A stretch of DNA of 64,000 bases, from the NCBI GenBank assembly GCA_020635395.1, contig JACJZV010000004.1, positions 248,001-312,000 on the forward strand, written 5' to 3'. Below the pieces are notes generated by a model. The model ran no database searches, had not been told where the DNA came from, and was given only the letters and a program-made list of their open reading frames with translations. The position numbers were made by a program, and so were the translations under genes. Every line of letters starts with the position of its first letter. Within the stretch, counting starts at the first letter, position 1. Of this stretch, positions 44,408 through 52,182 are shown piece by piece. The stretch comes from Flavobacteriales bacterium. GTDB lineage: Bacteria; Bacteroidota; Bacteroidia; NS11-12g; UBA9320.

Positions 44408-45224
44408 CTATATAGAATTTGTTGAGATATACACCAATCGTGTTAATCAAGTTTATCAATTCTGGACTGATGAAATGCAACAAAAGATTGCAAGACATAA
44501 TGTAGATTGGAATATTCCCTATAATTTTAAAAGGTATCTTGATAAATCCGCAAAAAGATTCTATAATGCATATCTTGAAATACCCGATGGGGCGAAAACA
44601 TGTTTGGATATTGGCGGATTTTGGGGTGTATATTCTTTAACTTTAAAAGATTTAGGCTACACATCTGTTATGACCGAAGCAAAAAAGTATTATGATGACA
44701 GCTTCAATCCATTATTCATGTTTATTGAATCCCAAGGAGTAAAAATCATCGACATTGATCCTTTCCAAGAACAACTAGAAAGTGTGTTTTATGATTACAT
44801 TAGTATAATGGCGGTCTTGGAACACATTTCATATTCCTTAAAACCTTTTTTGCATAATGTCCGGCAAACTCTCACATCAAATGGCGTTATTTACATTGAC
44901 GTCCCTAACATTCTTTATTACTTTAAACGACGAGACGTGATTTTAGGTAAATCGCCTTTGCCAAATATTAAGTCAATTTATGAATCAGAAATACCTTTCA
45001 TTGGTCATCATCATGAATATACTCTTGAAGAGCTATTATACCTGGGACAGATTGTCGAAATTAAACCCATCAATATTTTTCACTTCAATTACTCAATCGA
45101 AATGAATTTCAATTTTATGATGAAACACCCCATAGCAGCTATCGTATTATCTTCGTTTAAAAACACTAGAGAAATAATTGGCGTATCTTTTAAGTTAGCA
45201 AATAAAAACACATGTGTGGAATAA
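44379..45224 (+). CDS. SAM-dependent methyltransferase of the polysaccharide locus
   Basis: A 281-residue methyltransferase from ATG 44379; a GTG at 44355 would add eight residues inside the flippase gene. The SAM motif is CLDIGGFWGVYSLTLKDLG, later SIMAVLEHISYSLKPF and NGVIYIDVPN, where a carbonyl-side loop is expected. It probably methylates a sugar of the glycan. It overlaps the end of the flippase gene by 29 bases and its stop lies inside asnB. Confidence 0.8.
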   Translation: MAKRYPNKIDYIEFVEIYTNRVNQVYQFWTDEMQQKIARHNVDWNIPYNFKRYLDKSAKRFYNAYLEIPDGAKTCLDIGGFWGVYSLTLKDLGYTSVMTEAKKYYDDSFNPLFMFIESQGVKIIDIDPFQEQLESVFYDYISIMAVLEHISYSLKPFLHNVRQTLTSNGVIYIDVPNILYYFKRRDVILGKSPLPNIKSIYESEIPFIGHHHEYTLEELLYLGQIVEIKPINIFHFNYSIEMNFNFMMKHPIAAIVLSSFKNTREIIGVSFKLANKNTCVE

Positions 45225-47065
45225 GCGGGATTATTAATTTCAATGGACTTCAGGATTCATCCAAAGAAGAGTTAGTAAAAATAACCACAGCCCTCTATCA
45301 TCGGGGGCCAGACAATCAAGGCGTTTATTACTCACCAAATGTATGCTTTGGGCATCGGAGGTTGGCTATCATAGACCTGAATCCAATCGCAAACCAACCT
45401 ATGAGTGATGAGGCCCAAGAAATAATTGTAAGTTTCAACGGCGAAATTTTCAACCACGCCGAAATAAGAGCTAGTCTGAGTGAAAAGTACAATTTCAAGA
45501 CTAATCATTCTGACACAGAAGTTATTATCTACGCATTCAAAGAATGGGGAATTGAATGTGTGCATAAATTCGTTGGACAATTTGCCATTGCCCTGTATGA
45601 CAAAAGGGAAGAAACAGTATACCTCATTCGCGATAGAATCGGCCAAAAACCAATTTATTATACGAGCATTAATGAAAATCTTTACTTCGCTTCTGAAATA
45701 CAGGCTCTATTTAAATCTGGGAGTATAGTGAAGGAAATTAATCCAACAGCCGTCTATGATTACCTAACATATCTCACAATCAAGGCACCTGAAACGTTCT
45801 ATCAGAACATCTACAAGCTAGAGGCAGGTATGTATATGACTATTTCGAAGTATGGCACTTCGAAACATCAATATTGGAACGTTAGTGATTACTTAAACAA
45901 AATATCCAGATTAGATGAACAAGATATTATTTCAAAAACTGAGGAACTAATTGACTCCTCAATGACATATAGAAATGTTTCGGATGCCCCAATTTCATTT
46001 GCTCTAAGCGGTGGATTAGACAGTTCCCTAAATATTTTTTATTCCAAAAAAATCAATCCAGATCTGCTTGCAATTAATATTTCATACTCTGTTAATAACC
46101 AATTCAACGAAGATCAAATTGCGGAACAATATTGTAGTGAAAACGATATCCCATTTGTATCAAAAAAAATTGACGAAAAAATATTGGCAGAAAGCCTTAG
46201 CGAATATTTAAAGGCTCAAAAAGATGTTCCAATAGGCGACCCGAATTCCGTTTTGATGTTCATTCTATCAAAGATGTCAAGAGAATTGGAGAGAAATGTA
46301 CTCATGGTTGGAGAGGGTGGTGATGAAATTGGAGGGTATCCAAAATATCTAAAACACCAGAATCGGTTTAATTTAATCAAAAAATTTCCAAGGCTTTTCA
46401 AAGCACTTTTCAATAATCCAATCTATGATTTAAAAAAGATGGACTTAATTGAAAATGGGAAAATCGTTTCTGCTGCTCACATTCATGGATTTACTGAATC
46501 CGAAAAAAAGAAGTTTTGGAAAAACCGGAAAGTGAGGAGTTCCTTCTCCATATTATTGGATACGATGAATGAAATTAACACCAACACCGATGATGAGTTT
46601 TTACGAAAAATTACGAATTTGGAGTATAAAATTCGACTTCCTGAAATGATTCTATCTCGAATTGACTACCCGTCTATGGCAGCAAGCATAGAAGCCCGAA
46701 GTCCGTTTGTTGACCACAAATTGGTTGAATTCTCATGTAGTGTGCCTTTTGAAACGAAAATGAAGGATGGCACCGCCAAATACCTTCTAAAAAAAATTGC
46801 TAAGAATAAACTCCCTGAATATATTTTAAAGTCCCCTAAAGTAGGCTTTGGACAGCTTCTCACACCATTTTTAAATGAAACTTTACCCATTTGGTTTGAG
46901 AAAGAGATTCTAAAAAAATCGAACGCCCCAATTAAAATGTATATCGAAGAAAAGTTCCTAAATAACATGTACAAGAAATCTATGAAAGGAAAAAATGTTG
47001 GATTTAAGCTTTGGGTGCTCTATGCCCTCAATTATTGGCTTGAATCAAATAACTCAGAAATATGA
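45212..47065 (+). CDS. asnB: asparagine synthetase, glutamine-hydrolysing
   Basis: A 617-residue AsnB-type enzyme. Cys2 of MCGISGI is the glutaminase nucleophile, with YHRGPDNQGVYYS and RRLAIIDL following. The synthetase half has the PP-loop SGGLDSSLNIFY and a C-terminal region with the SPFVDHKLVEFS block. In polysaccharide loci these enzymes commonly amidate uronic-acid sugars, so the substrate may not be free aspartate. It overlaps the preceding gene by 13 bases and the next by 4. Confidence 0.9.
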   Translation: MCGISGIINFNGLQDSSKEELVKITTALYHRGPDNQGVYYSPNVCFGHRRLAIIDLNPIANQPMSDEAQEIIVSFNGEIFNHAEIRASLSEKYNFKTNHSDTEVIIYAFKEWGIECVHKFVGQFAIALYDKREETVYLIRDRIGQKPIYYTSINENLYFASEIQALFKSGSIVKEINPTAVYDYLTYLTIKAPETFYQNIYKLEAGMYMTISKYGTSKHQYWNVSDYLNKISRLDEQDIISKTEELIDSSMTYRNVSDAPISFALSGGLDSSLNIFYSKKINPDLLAINISYSVNNQFNEDQIAEQYCSENDIPFVSKKIDEKILAESLSEYLKAQKDVPIGDPNSVLMFILSKMSRELERNVLMVGEGGDEIGGYPKYLKHQNRFNLIKKFPRLFKALFNNPIYDLKKMDLIENGKIVSAAHIHGFTESEKKKFWKNRKVRSSFSILLDTMNEINTNTDDEFLRKITNLEYKIRLPEMILSRIDYPSMAASIEARSPFVDHKLVEFSCSVPFETKMKDGTAKYLLKKIAKNKLPEYILKSPKVGFGQLLTPFLNETLPIWFEKEILKKSNAPIKMYIEEKFLNNMYKKSMKGKNVGFKLWVLYALNYWLESNNSEI

Positions 47066-48282
47066 ATATCCTATATCTGAGAACTCGATACGCATTTGGC
47101 CTAAAGGCAGGTGGTAGTGTAACACACACTTCAGGTGTTATAAATGCTCTGGCAGAGAATCATCATGTAGATGTGGTAACAAACGACTTCTTGCCGGAGG
47201 TAAAGATTCCTTTGGAAAATATTTCACCAATACGATACAAACTTTTACCAACTGCTATAAATGAGATTTTTTACAATTTCAAACTTATCCGTAGGCTTCG
47301 TAAAAAAAAATATTACGATGCCGTTTATCACCGTCTATCTGCCAACTCCTTTTGTGGAGCGTATTTGGCGAACAAATGGGGAACTCCCTTTGTTTTGGAG
47401 TATAATGCTTCGGAAGCATGGGGTTTAAAACATTGGAATAAACAAAAGTCGTGGTTTTCTTTATCAGGCTTTGTTCAAAATTTATACAAGAGGTTATTTG
47501 AAATTCCAATTGCAACGCACATCGAAAATTATAATATAAAGAAAGCATCGTCCATCATAGTTGTTTCAGATGAATTAAAAAGGTTATTAAAAAATCAGGG
47601 CGTATCAGATGACAAGATTATTGTTTATCCTAACGGAGTTGACATAAACAAATATCGACCAGAAATTGATGGTAGTGACATTCGAATGAAATACAACATA
47701 CCTCAAAATAGTATTGTTTTTGGCTTCATTGGAAGTTTTGGTCAATGGCATGGAATAGAGGTTTTTGCAAAAGCCATAGATGCATTTTTAAAAAAAGATT
47801 CAAAAACTAAGTCTTGCTTTTTTTTAATCGGCGATGGAATAAAAATGCCGACCGTTAAAGAAATTCTGGCGAATCATTTAAAAGACGGTTCCGTGATTTT
47901 ACCCGGCATGATTCCTCAGGAAGAATCTCCTAAATACTTAGCTGCGTGTGACGTATTAGTTTCGCCGCACATACCAAATGAAGATGGCACTCCTTTTTTT
48001 GGCTCACCAACCAAACTTTTTGAATATCTTGCCATGGGCAAGGTAATTATTGCCAGTAAATTAGACCAAATAGGGGAAATATTGGCACATGAAGAGAATT
48101 CCATACTAACCGAACCTGGAAACGTAGAGCAACTTAAACACACTATTTCCAGCATATCGCAATCGTGGGAAGACGATAGATGGAATAATCTAAGACTCAA
48201 TGCACGGGAGCTGGCATGTTCAAAATATACTTGGCAAAAACATGTAGATGCAATAATCAACCATATTAAAAGACTTGCTTAG
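47062..48282 (+). CDS. glycosyltransferase family 4, copy 1
   Basis: A 406-residue GT-B glycosyltransferase. The N-terminal acceptor half has GGSVTHTSGVINAL, then AYLANKWGTPFVLEYNASEA. The C-terminal half has VYPNGVDINKYRP, FGFIGSFGQWHGIEVFAKA, and the nucleotide-sugar motif SPHIPNEDGTPFFGSPTKLFEY (GT4 E-x7-E region). It is clearly paralogous to the 50977 gene across the whole length. It overlaps asnB by 4 bases and ends overlapping the stop of the opposing LamG gene by 4. Confidence 0.92.
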   Translation: MNILYLRTRYAFGLKAGGSVTHTSGVINALAENHHVDVVTNDFLPEVKIPLENISPIRYKLLPTAINEIFYNFKLIRRLRKKKYYDAVYHRLSANSFCGAYLANKWGTPFVLEYNASEAWGLKHWNKQKSWFSLSGFVQNLYKRLFEIPIATHIENYNIKKASSIIVVSDELKRLLKNQGVSDDKIIVYPNGVDINKYRPEIDGSDIRMKYNIPQNSIVFGFIGSFGQWHGIEVFAKAIDAFLKKDSKTKSCFFLIGDGIKMPTVKEILANHLKDGSVILPGMIPQEESPKYLAACDVLVSPHIPNEDGTPFFGSPTKLFEYLAMGKVIIASKLDQIGEILAHEENSILTEPGNVEQLKHTISSISQSWEDDRWNNLRLNARELACSKYTWQKHVDAIINHIKRLA

Positions 48283-49433
48283 TAAAGAACAATCTTCTTT
48301 ACCATTACAATTTCGTCTGATTTATTCAAAATTTTTAACAGATAAACGCCCTCGGCAAAATCATACCCTTGTAAGTCAACAAGTTTGCTTCCACTCGAAC
48401 CAATTAGACTTTGGTACACTAACTGTCCAATATCATTAAATATTTTCAAGGTGTAAATGTCATGATTACATTTTGAAGCATCGACAAAAAGAACATCTCT
48501 AGTTGGATTTGGATAAACCATCAATTCACAAGGATTATTAGCCTTTGTGGGTATTTTTATAAACAACGTGTCAGTAACGGCCACCGAAATTGTATCAAAT
48601 ACTGTTACAACACAAGTGTCTGATGAATAACCTGAATACAACATTTCAATCTCTTTGGCAGATAAAGGCCTGTTAAAAATGGAGATATCATCCAAATATC
48701 CTTGAAAATACTGAGGTCCGTTACTTCCAGACGAGAAAAAATACTGGGGTTGAGCACCAACAAGCCAATTCATACTTTTATCATATTGAAGATAATCTTG
48801 GTTTCCAAAGTCCCCGGAAACTCCATAGTAGTTATGATTCCCTGCAAAAAAACCGTCAAAATACGTTTTACACGTCAAATTCGATGAATTGTCATAAACC
48901 AAAGTAATCATATGCCATGAAAAATCATAAATTCTTCCAATTGTGTGGCCAATAGCCCTGTTATTACCCCCAGCCCCAAGTGCTGATTTTACTCCATATA
49001 GTTGATCCTCTTGAACACGCATACTTACCCCCCATTCGCCATTATTGCTATTCGTACATGATACCATTACACCAGTTTGATGTTGATTATTATATTTAAA
49101 CCATAAATTGAGCGTAATGCTACTAGGATATAATGATGACCCGCGACCTAGGTCAATATAATCATTATTCCCATCAAAATAATAAGCAGAGTCCTTTCTC
49201 CCATATCTGTCATATGCCAGAGTTGCACCTTTGACCACTCCATTATTTCCCTGATTACTTTCATCATTGGCATTTCCGTTAAATGGCCAATATCCAACCA
49301 AACCCTCTTTAATAATTTGAGCTTCGCTGTCAAAAAAAAACATCAAAATACAGTAACAAAAACCTACTTTTAAACGAAAAAAACATTTAAAGGAATTAAG
49401 AGAAAATCCGATTTTAAAAAACTCATGTATCAC
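48279..49433 (-). CDS. LamG-domain T9SS-secreted protein
   Basis: A 384-residue protein starting at GTG, with a long N-terminal region before a signal core (KVGFCYCILMFFF) ending in SEAQ. The laminin-G/concanavalin-like domain (residues about 45-260) has the family opening LVGYWPFNGNANDESNQGNNG, then YYFDGNNDYIDLGRGSS, WHMITLVYDNSSN and FQGYLDDISIFNRPLSAKEIE. The end (YPNPTRDVLFVDAS onward) is a type-A sorting domain. It probably binds surface glycan. It is the last gene of a minus-strand LamG operon. Confidence 0.88.
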   Translation of the reverse strand: MIHEFFKIGFSLNSFKCFFRLKVGFCYCILMFFFDSEAQIIKEGLVGYWPFNGNANDESNQGNNGVVKGATLAYDRYGRKDSAYYFDGNNDYIDLGRGSSLYPSSITLNLWFKYNNQHQTGVMVSCTNSNNGEWGVSMRVQEDQLYGVKSALGAGGNNRAIGHTIGRIYDFSWHMITLVYDNSSNLTCKTYFDGFFAGNHNYYGVSGDFGNQDYLQYDKSMNWLVGAQPQYFFSSGSNGPQYFQGYLDDISIFNRPLSAKEIEMLYSGYSSDTCVVTVFDTISVAVTDTLFIKIPTKANNPCELMVYPNPTRDVLFVDASKCNHDIYTLKIFNDIGQLVYQSLIGSSGSKLVDLQGYDFAEGVYLLKILNKSDEIVMVKKIVLY

Positions 49434-49460
49434 GTTAATTATTTCTTCAAAAATAATCTT

Positions 49461-50216
49461 CTAGAAACAATTTATTTTGAATTCCTGAATCCACCCTCTA
49501 TGAATATTTGTAAAACTTAAGTTTGTTGCTTCATTTTCAAATCCCCCAATAACCCAAGGGGTTCCCTTCTTCCAATCAACCTCATGCAGTAAATCCGCTG
49601 CATTGAAATTATCCACAATCATCAACTCATCCATAATATATTCCCCATCCAAGGTAATGTTTAATGGAAGTCCAACCCTTTTTTTTACAATAATTTCATG
49701 CCATTCAGTCAGAAATTTAGATGAGTCAATCTGATAAATGTAGTTTAGCTGCTCATTTCCTTTGCCAAAACCGAATGTCCACCGAATCGAAGTAGGCGAA
49801 TAGCAGATTGACGCCCCATATTCACCATTGAAGGATGAGTAATTCGCCAACAGCACACGATACTCTTCATTAAAATTTTGCAGAACAGAACTATCGCACT
49901 TAAATTTTATTAAAATGTCCAAATTATCGCCGTTGACAACCCCGTTTTTCGTGTGAAATAACACCTTGGTCCCTGAAAAATAAAATTGGGAATCAATACA
50001 AACCCGAGGATATTCATCAACTTTACGGTCAACACCAAGTACATCAATTTCCTTATCCGCATATGAGCAGGAGTTGATAGATACAGATGTGGACTCAACC
50101 TTTTGAGAAACACCTGAGCTATTCTCATTTCGAAAATTACATTCTACACATAAAATGATACATAGTAAGTACGAAACAAATACTTTGATTTTTTGCACGC
50201 TTGCACTATAACCCAT
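49461..50216 (-). CDS. LamG-like secreted protein, paralogue of its neighbour
   Basis: A 251-residue protein with a hydrophobic N-terminus (VFVSYLLCIILCVECNF) that may be a signal or lipoprotein leader; the residue before the cysteine is Glu, so the lipobox is poor. The body is a lectin-like beta-sandwich without the sorting domain: RVLLANYSSFNGEYGASICY, WHEIIVKKRVGLPLNI and PWVIGGFENEATNLSF. The neighbouring 50206 gene has the matching strings, so they are tandem paralogues. If the GTG at 50198 is the true start there is no overlap with that gene. Confidence 0.65.
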   Translation of the reverse strand: MGYSASVQKIKVFVSYLLCIILCVECNFRNENSSGVSQKVESTSVSINSCSYADKEIDVLGVDRKVDEYPRVCIDSQFYFSGTKVLFHTKNGVVNGDNLDILIKFKCDSSVLQNFNEEYRVLLANYSSFNGEYGASICYSPTSIRWTFGFGKGNEQLNYIYQIDSSKFLTEWHEIIVKKRVGLPLNITLDGEYIMDELMIVDNFNAADLLHEVDWKKGTPWVIGGFENEATNLSFTNIHRGWIQEFKINCF

Positions 50217-50919
50217 TAATCTTTAAATTTCGAATTTCTCCAATATGAAAATGGCTAAACACTACATTTTGTTCCCCCAATTCTTCCAACACTCCTATTG
50301 TCCATCTTGTATTTCTGTGCCATTTCAGCATCACCCAATCATTATTCGACTCACTTAGAATATCCAATCTAACATCTGAAGAGATCCCGTCAAGTGACAA
50401 CTCCATAGTACCTTCAATACCATATATCGCCTTCAAATGATGCCACTTCATCAAGAATTTCTGATCTGGGATGTCAAATTTTAGAACTTGTAGCGAATTA
50501 TTCTTGCCTCCCCCGACGGCAAAACCAACAATATTCTGATTGTAGTATATTTTTAAACCATACTCGCCATCGTTACTAGAATATCTCCCAATTAGAAATC
50601 TATAATCCGATGTTTCATCATAATTAGTAAATGAATCACTTTTAAAGTCAAATTCAATTTGAATAAAGTGGTTTATAGAATCAAGCCCTTCCTTTAGTGC
50701 TAAACCGGAAAAACCATCAAATTGAAATTTACCTAGTAATGATAGTTGTTTTTCATTATTGATAAAATCAAATTTTTCGGGAGAAATTGTGTCGGGATTC
50801 AAAGAACTACTAAAGGTAATAGTATCCATCAAAACGTTGGCATGTTCAGAAACCATATTATTTTTCGAATTGCATGAAACTATGACCACAAGAGCTATAT
50901 GAAAAAATCTTTTAATCAT
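50206..50919 (-). CDS. LamG-like lipoprotein
   Basis: A 237-residue lipoprotein with leader MIKRFFHIALVVIVSCNSK, lipobox VSC. The domain resembles its neighbour: RFLIGRYSSNDGEYGLKIYY, WHHLKAIYGIEGTMELSL and TRWTIGVLEELGEQNVVF, a compact laminin-G-type sandwich ending in LKINGL. It is the first gene of the minus-strand LamG operon and its start faces the divergent glycosyltransferase copy 2. Function inferred only from fold: glycan or polymer binding at the cell surface. Confidence 0.7.
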   Translation of the reverse strand: MIKRFFHIALVVIVSCNSKNNMVSEHANVLMDTITFSSSLNPDTISPEKFDFINNEKQLSLLGKFQFDGFSGLALKEGLDSINHFIQIEFDFKSDSFTNYDETSDYRFLIGRYSSNDGEYGLKIYYNQNIVGFAVGGGKNNSLQVLKFDIPDQKFLMKWHHLKAIYGIEGTMELSLDGISSDVRLDILSESNNDWVMLKWHRNTRWTIGVLEELGEQNVVFSHFHIGEIRNLKINGL

Positions 50920-50963
50920 AATGACCTCAAAAATAAAACATATCTAATGAAATTTATACTCCC

Positions 50964-50971
50964 TACCTTTG
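50964..50971 (+). promoter_or_regulatory. -7 promoter box (TACCTTTG)
   Basis: Exact TAnnTTTG match 5 bases before a TTG that is the best start of glycosyltransferase copy 2. No clear -33 element is present. Confidence 0.5.
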
Positions 50972-50976
50972 CCCCC

Positions 50977-52182
50977 TTGAAAGGATTATACATACGGTCG
51001 GTATATTTTTTAGGAGTTACTGCAGGTGGCAGCGTTACTCATACTAGTGGCGTTATAAATTCCCTCTCAAGTAAAACTGAACTTAAGGTTATTGCTAACG
51101 AAAAACTACCTGAAGTTGAATGTGAAATTAAAATAATTTCTCCTATTTTAAAAAAAATTCCGGTGTTTGGAGAACTATTCTACAACCTAAAAATGTTGTA
51201 CAATCTACGCAATTTGGATGGAGAGAATTATTCTTTTGTTTATCAACGATTCAGCGGTGAGTCTTTCTGTGGAGCGTATTTTGCATCAAAAAATAAAATC
51301 CCATTTATTCTTGAATTCAATTCATCTGAAATTTGGAAATTGAAAAACTGGAGCAAAACCAATAGTGCCATAAAGAACATATTTAAGACTTCAATTCAGT
51401 TGCCAATAGTTCAAAAAATTGAAAAATACAACCTCAAAAAGGCTGCATTAATTGTGGTTGTTTCTGAGGTATTGAAAGAAAATTTAATTGAATTCGGAAT
51501 TGATAAAAATAAAATTTTGGTAAACCCTAACGGCGTAAATACGGATAAGTTCAATGCCATAGAAAAAGATCTATTATTATCAAAATCGTTAAACCTAGAA
51601 AATTATTTTGTCTTTGGATTTATCGGCACCTTCGGAAAATGGCATGGGGTTATGGAGCTTGCCCAAAGCATCATTCTGTTTTTTGATCGATTTCCAGAAC
51701 TCGTCGGTAAGGTAAAATTTTTGATAATCGGCGATGGTAAGCTGTTTCAAGAGGTGGAACTTTTGATAAATCAATCAAAATATCGCAACAACGTTGTTTT
51801 AACAGGCAAAATACCACAACAGGAAAATGCAAGATTTCTGCAAATTTGTGATGCTTTCGTTTCTCCACACATACCAAATCCCGATGGAACTAAGTTCTTT
51901 GGCTCTCCTACCAAACTTTTTGAATATATGGCTTGCTCGAAACCAATCATAGCCAGTAACCTTGATCAAATCGGCGAAGTTTTAGAACACAATAAAACAG
52001 CTTTTTTAGTTGAACCAGGGAACATTTTTGAATTAGCATCTGCCTACAAAATTGTTTTTGAGGACAAAACGCTTCAAAGTAATCTCGCGAATGCTGCATA
52101 TACAGAAGTCTGCAGCAGATATACTTGGGATGCACATGTGGATAGAATTTTAGGCTGTATTGAAAAGAAATTAGCTGGATGA
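50977..52182 (+). CDS. glycosyltransferase family 4, copy 2
   Basis: About 401 residues from TTG 50977, chosen because KGLYIRSVYFLG aligns with residue 2 onward of copy 1 (NILYLRTRYAFG); longer in-frame ATGs exist at 50947 and 50899 but have no counterpart. The family strings match copy 1: GGSVTHTSGVINSL, VNPNGVNTDKF, FGFIGTFGKWHG, SPHIPNPDGTKFFGSPTKLFEY. It would add another sugar to the same glycan. The end overlaps the heparinase gene by 4 bases. Confidence 0.9.
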   Translation: MKGLYIRSVYFLGVTAGGSVTHTSGVINSLSSKTELKVIANEKLPEVECEIKIISPILKKIPVFGELFYNLKMLYNLRNLDGENYSFVYQRFSGESFCGAYFASKNKIPFILEFNSSEIWKLKNWSKTNSAIKNIFKTSIQLPIVQKIEKYNLKKAALIVVVSEVLKENLIEFGIDKNKILVNPNGVNTDKFNAIEKDLLLSKSLNLENYFVFGFIGTFGKWHGVMELAQSIILFFDRFPELVGKVKFLIIGDGKLFQEVELLINQSKYRNNVVLTGKIPQQENARFLQICDAFVSPHIPNPDGTKFFGSPTKLFEYMACSKPIIASNLDQIGEVLEHNKTAFLVEPGNIFELASAYKIVFEDKTLQSNLANAAYTEVCSRYTWDAHVDRILGCIEKKLAG

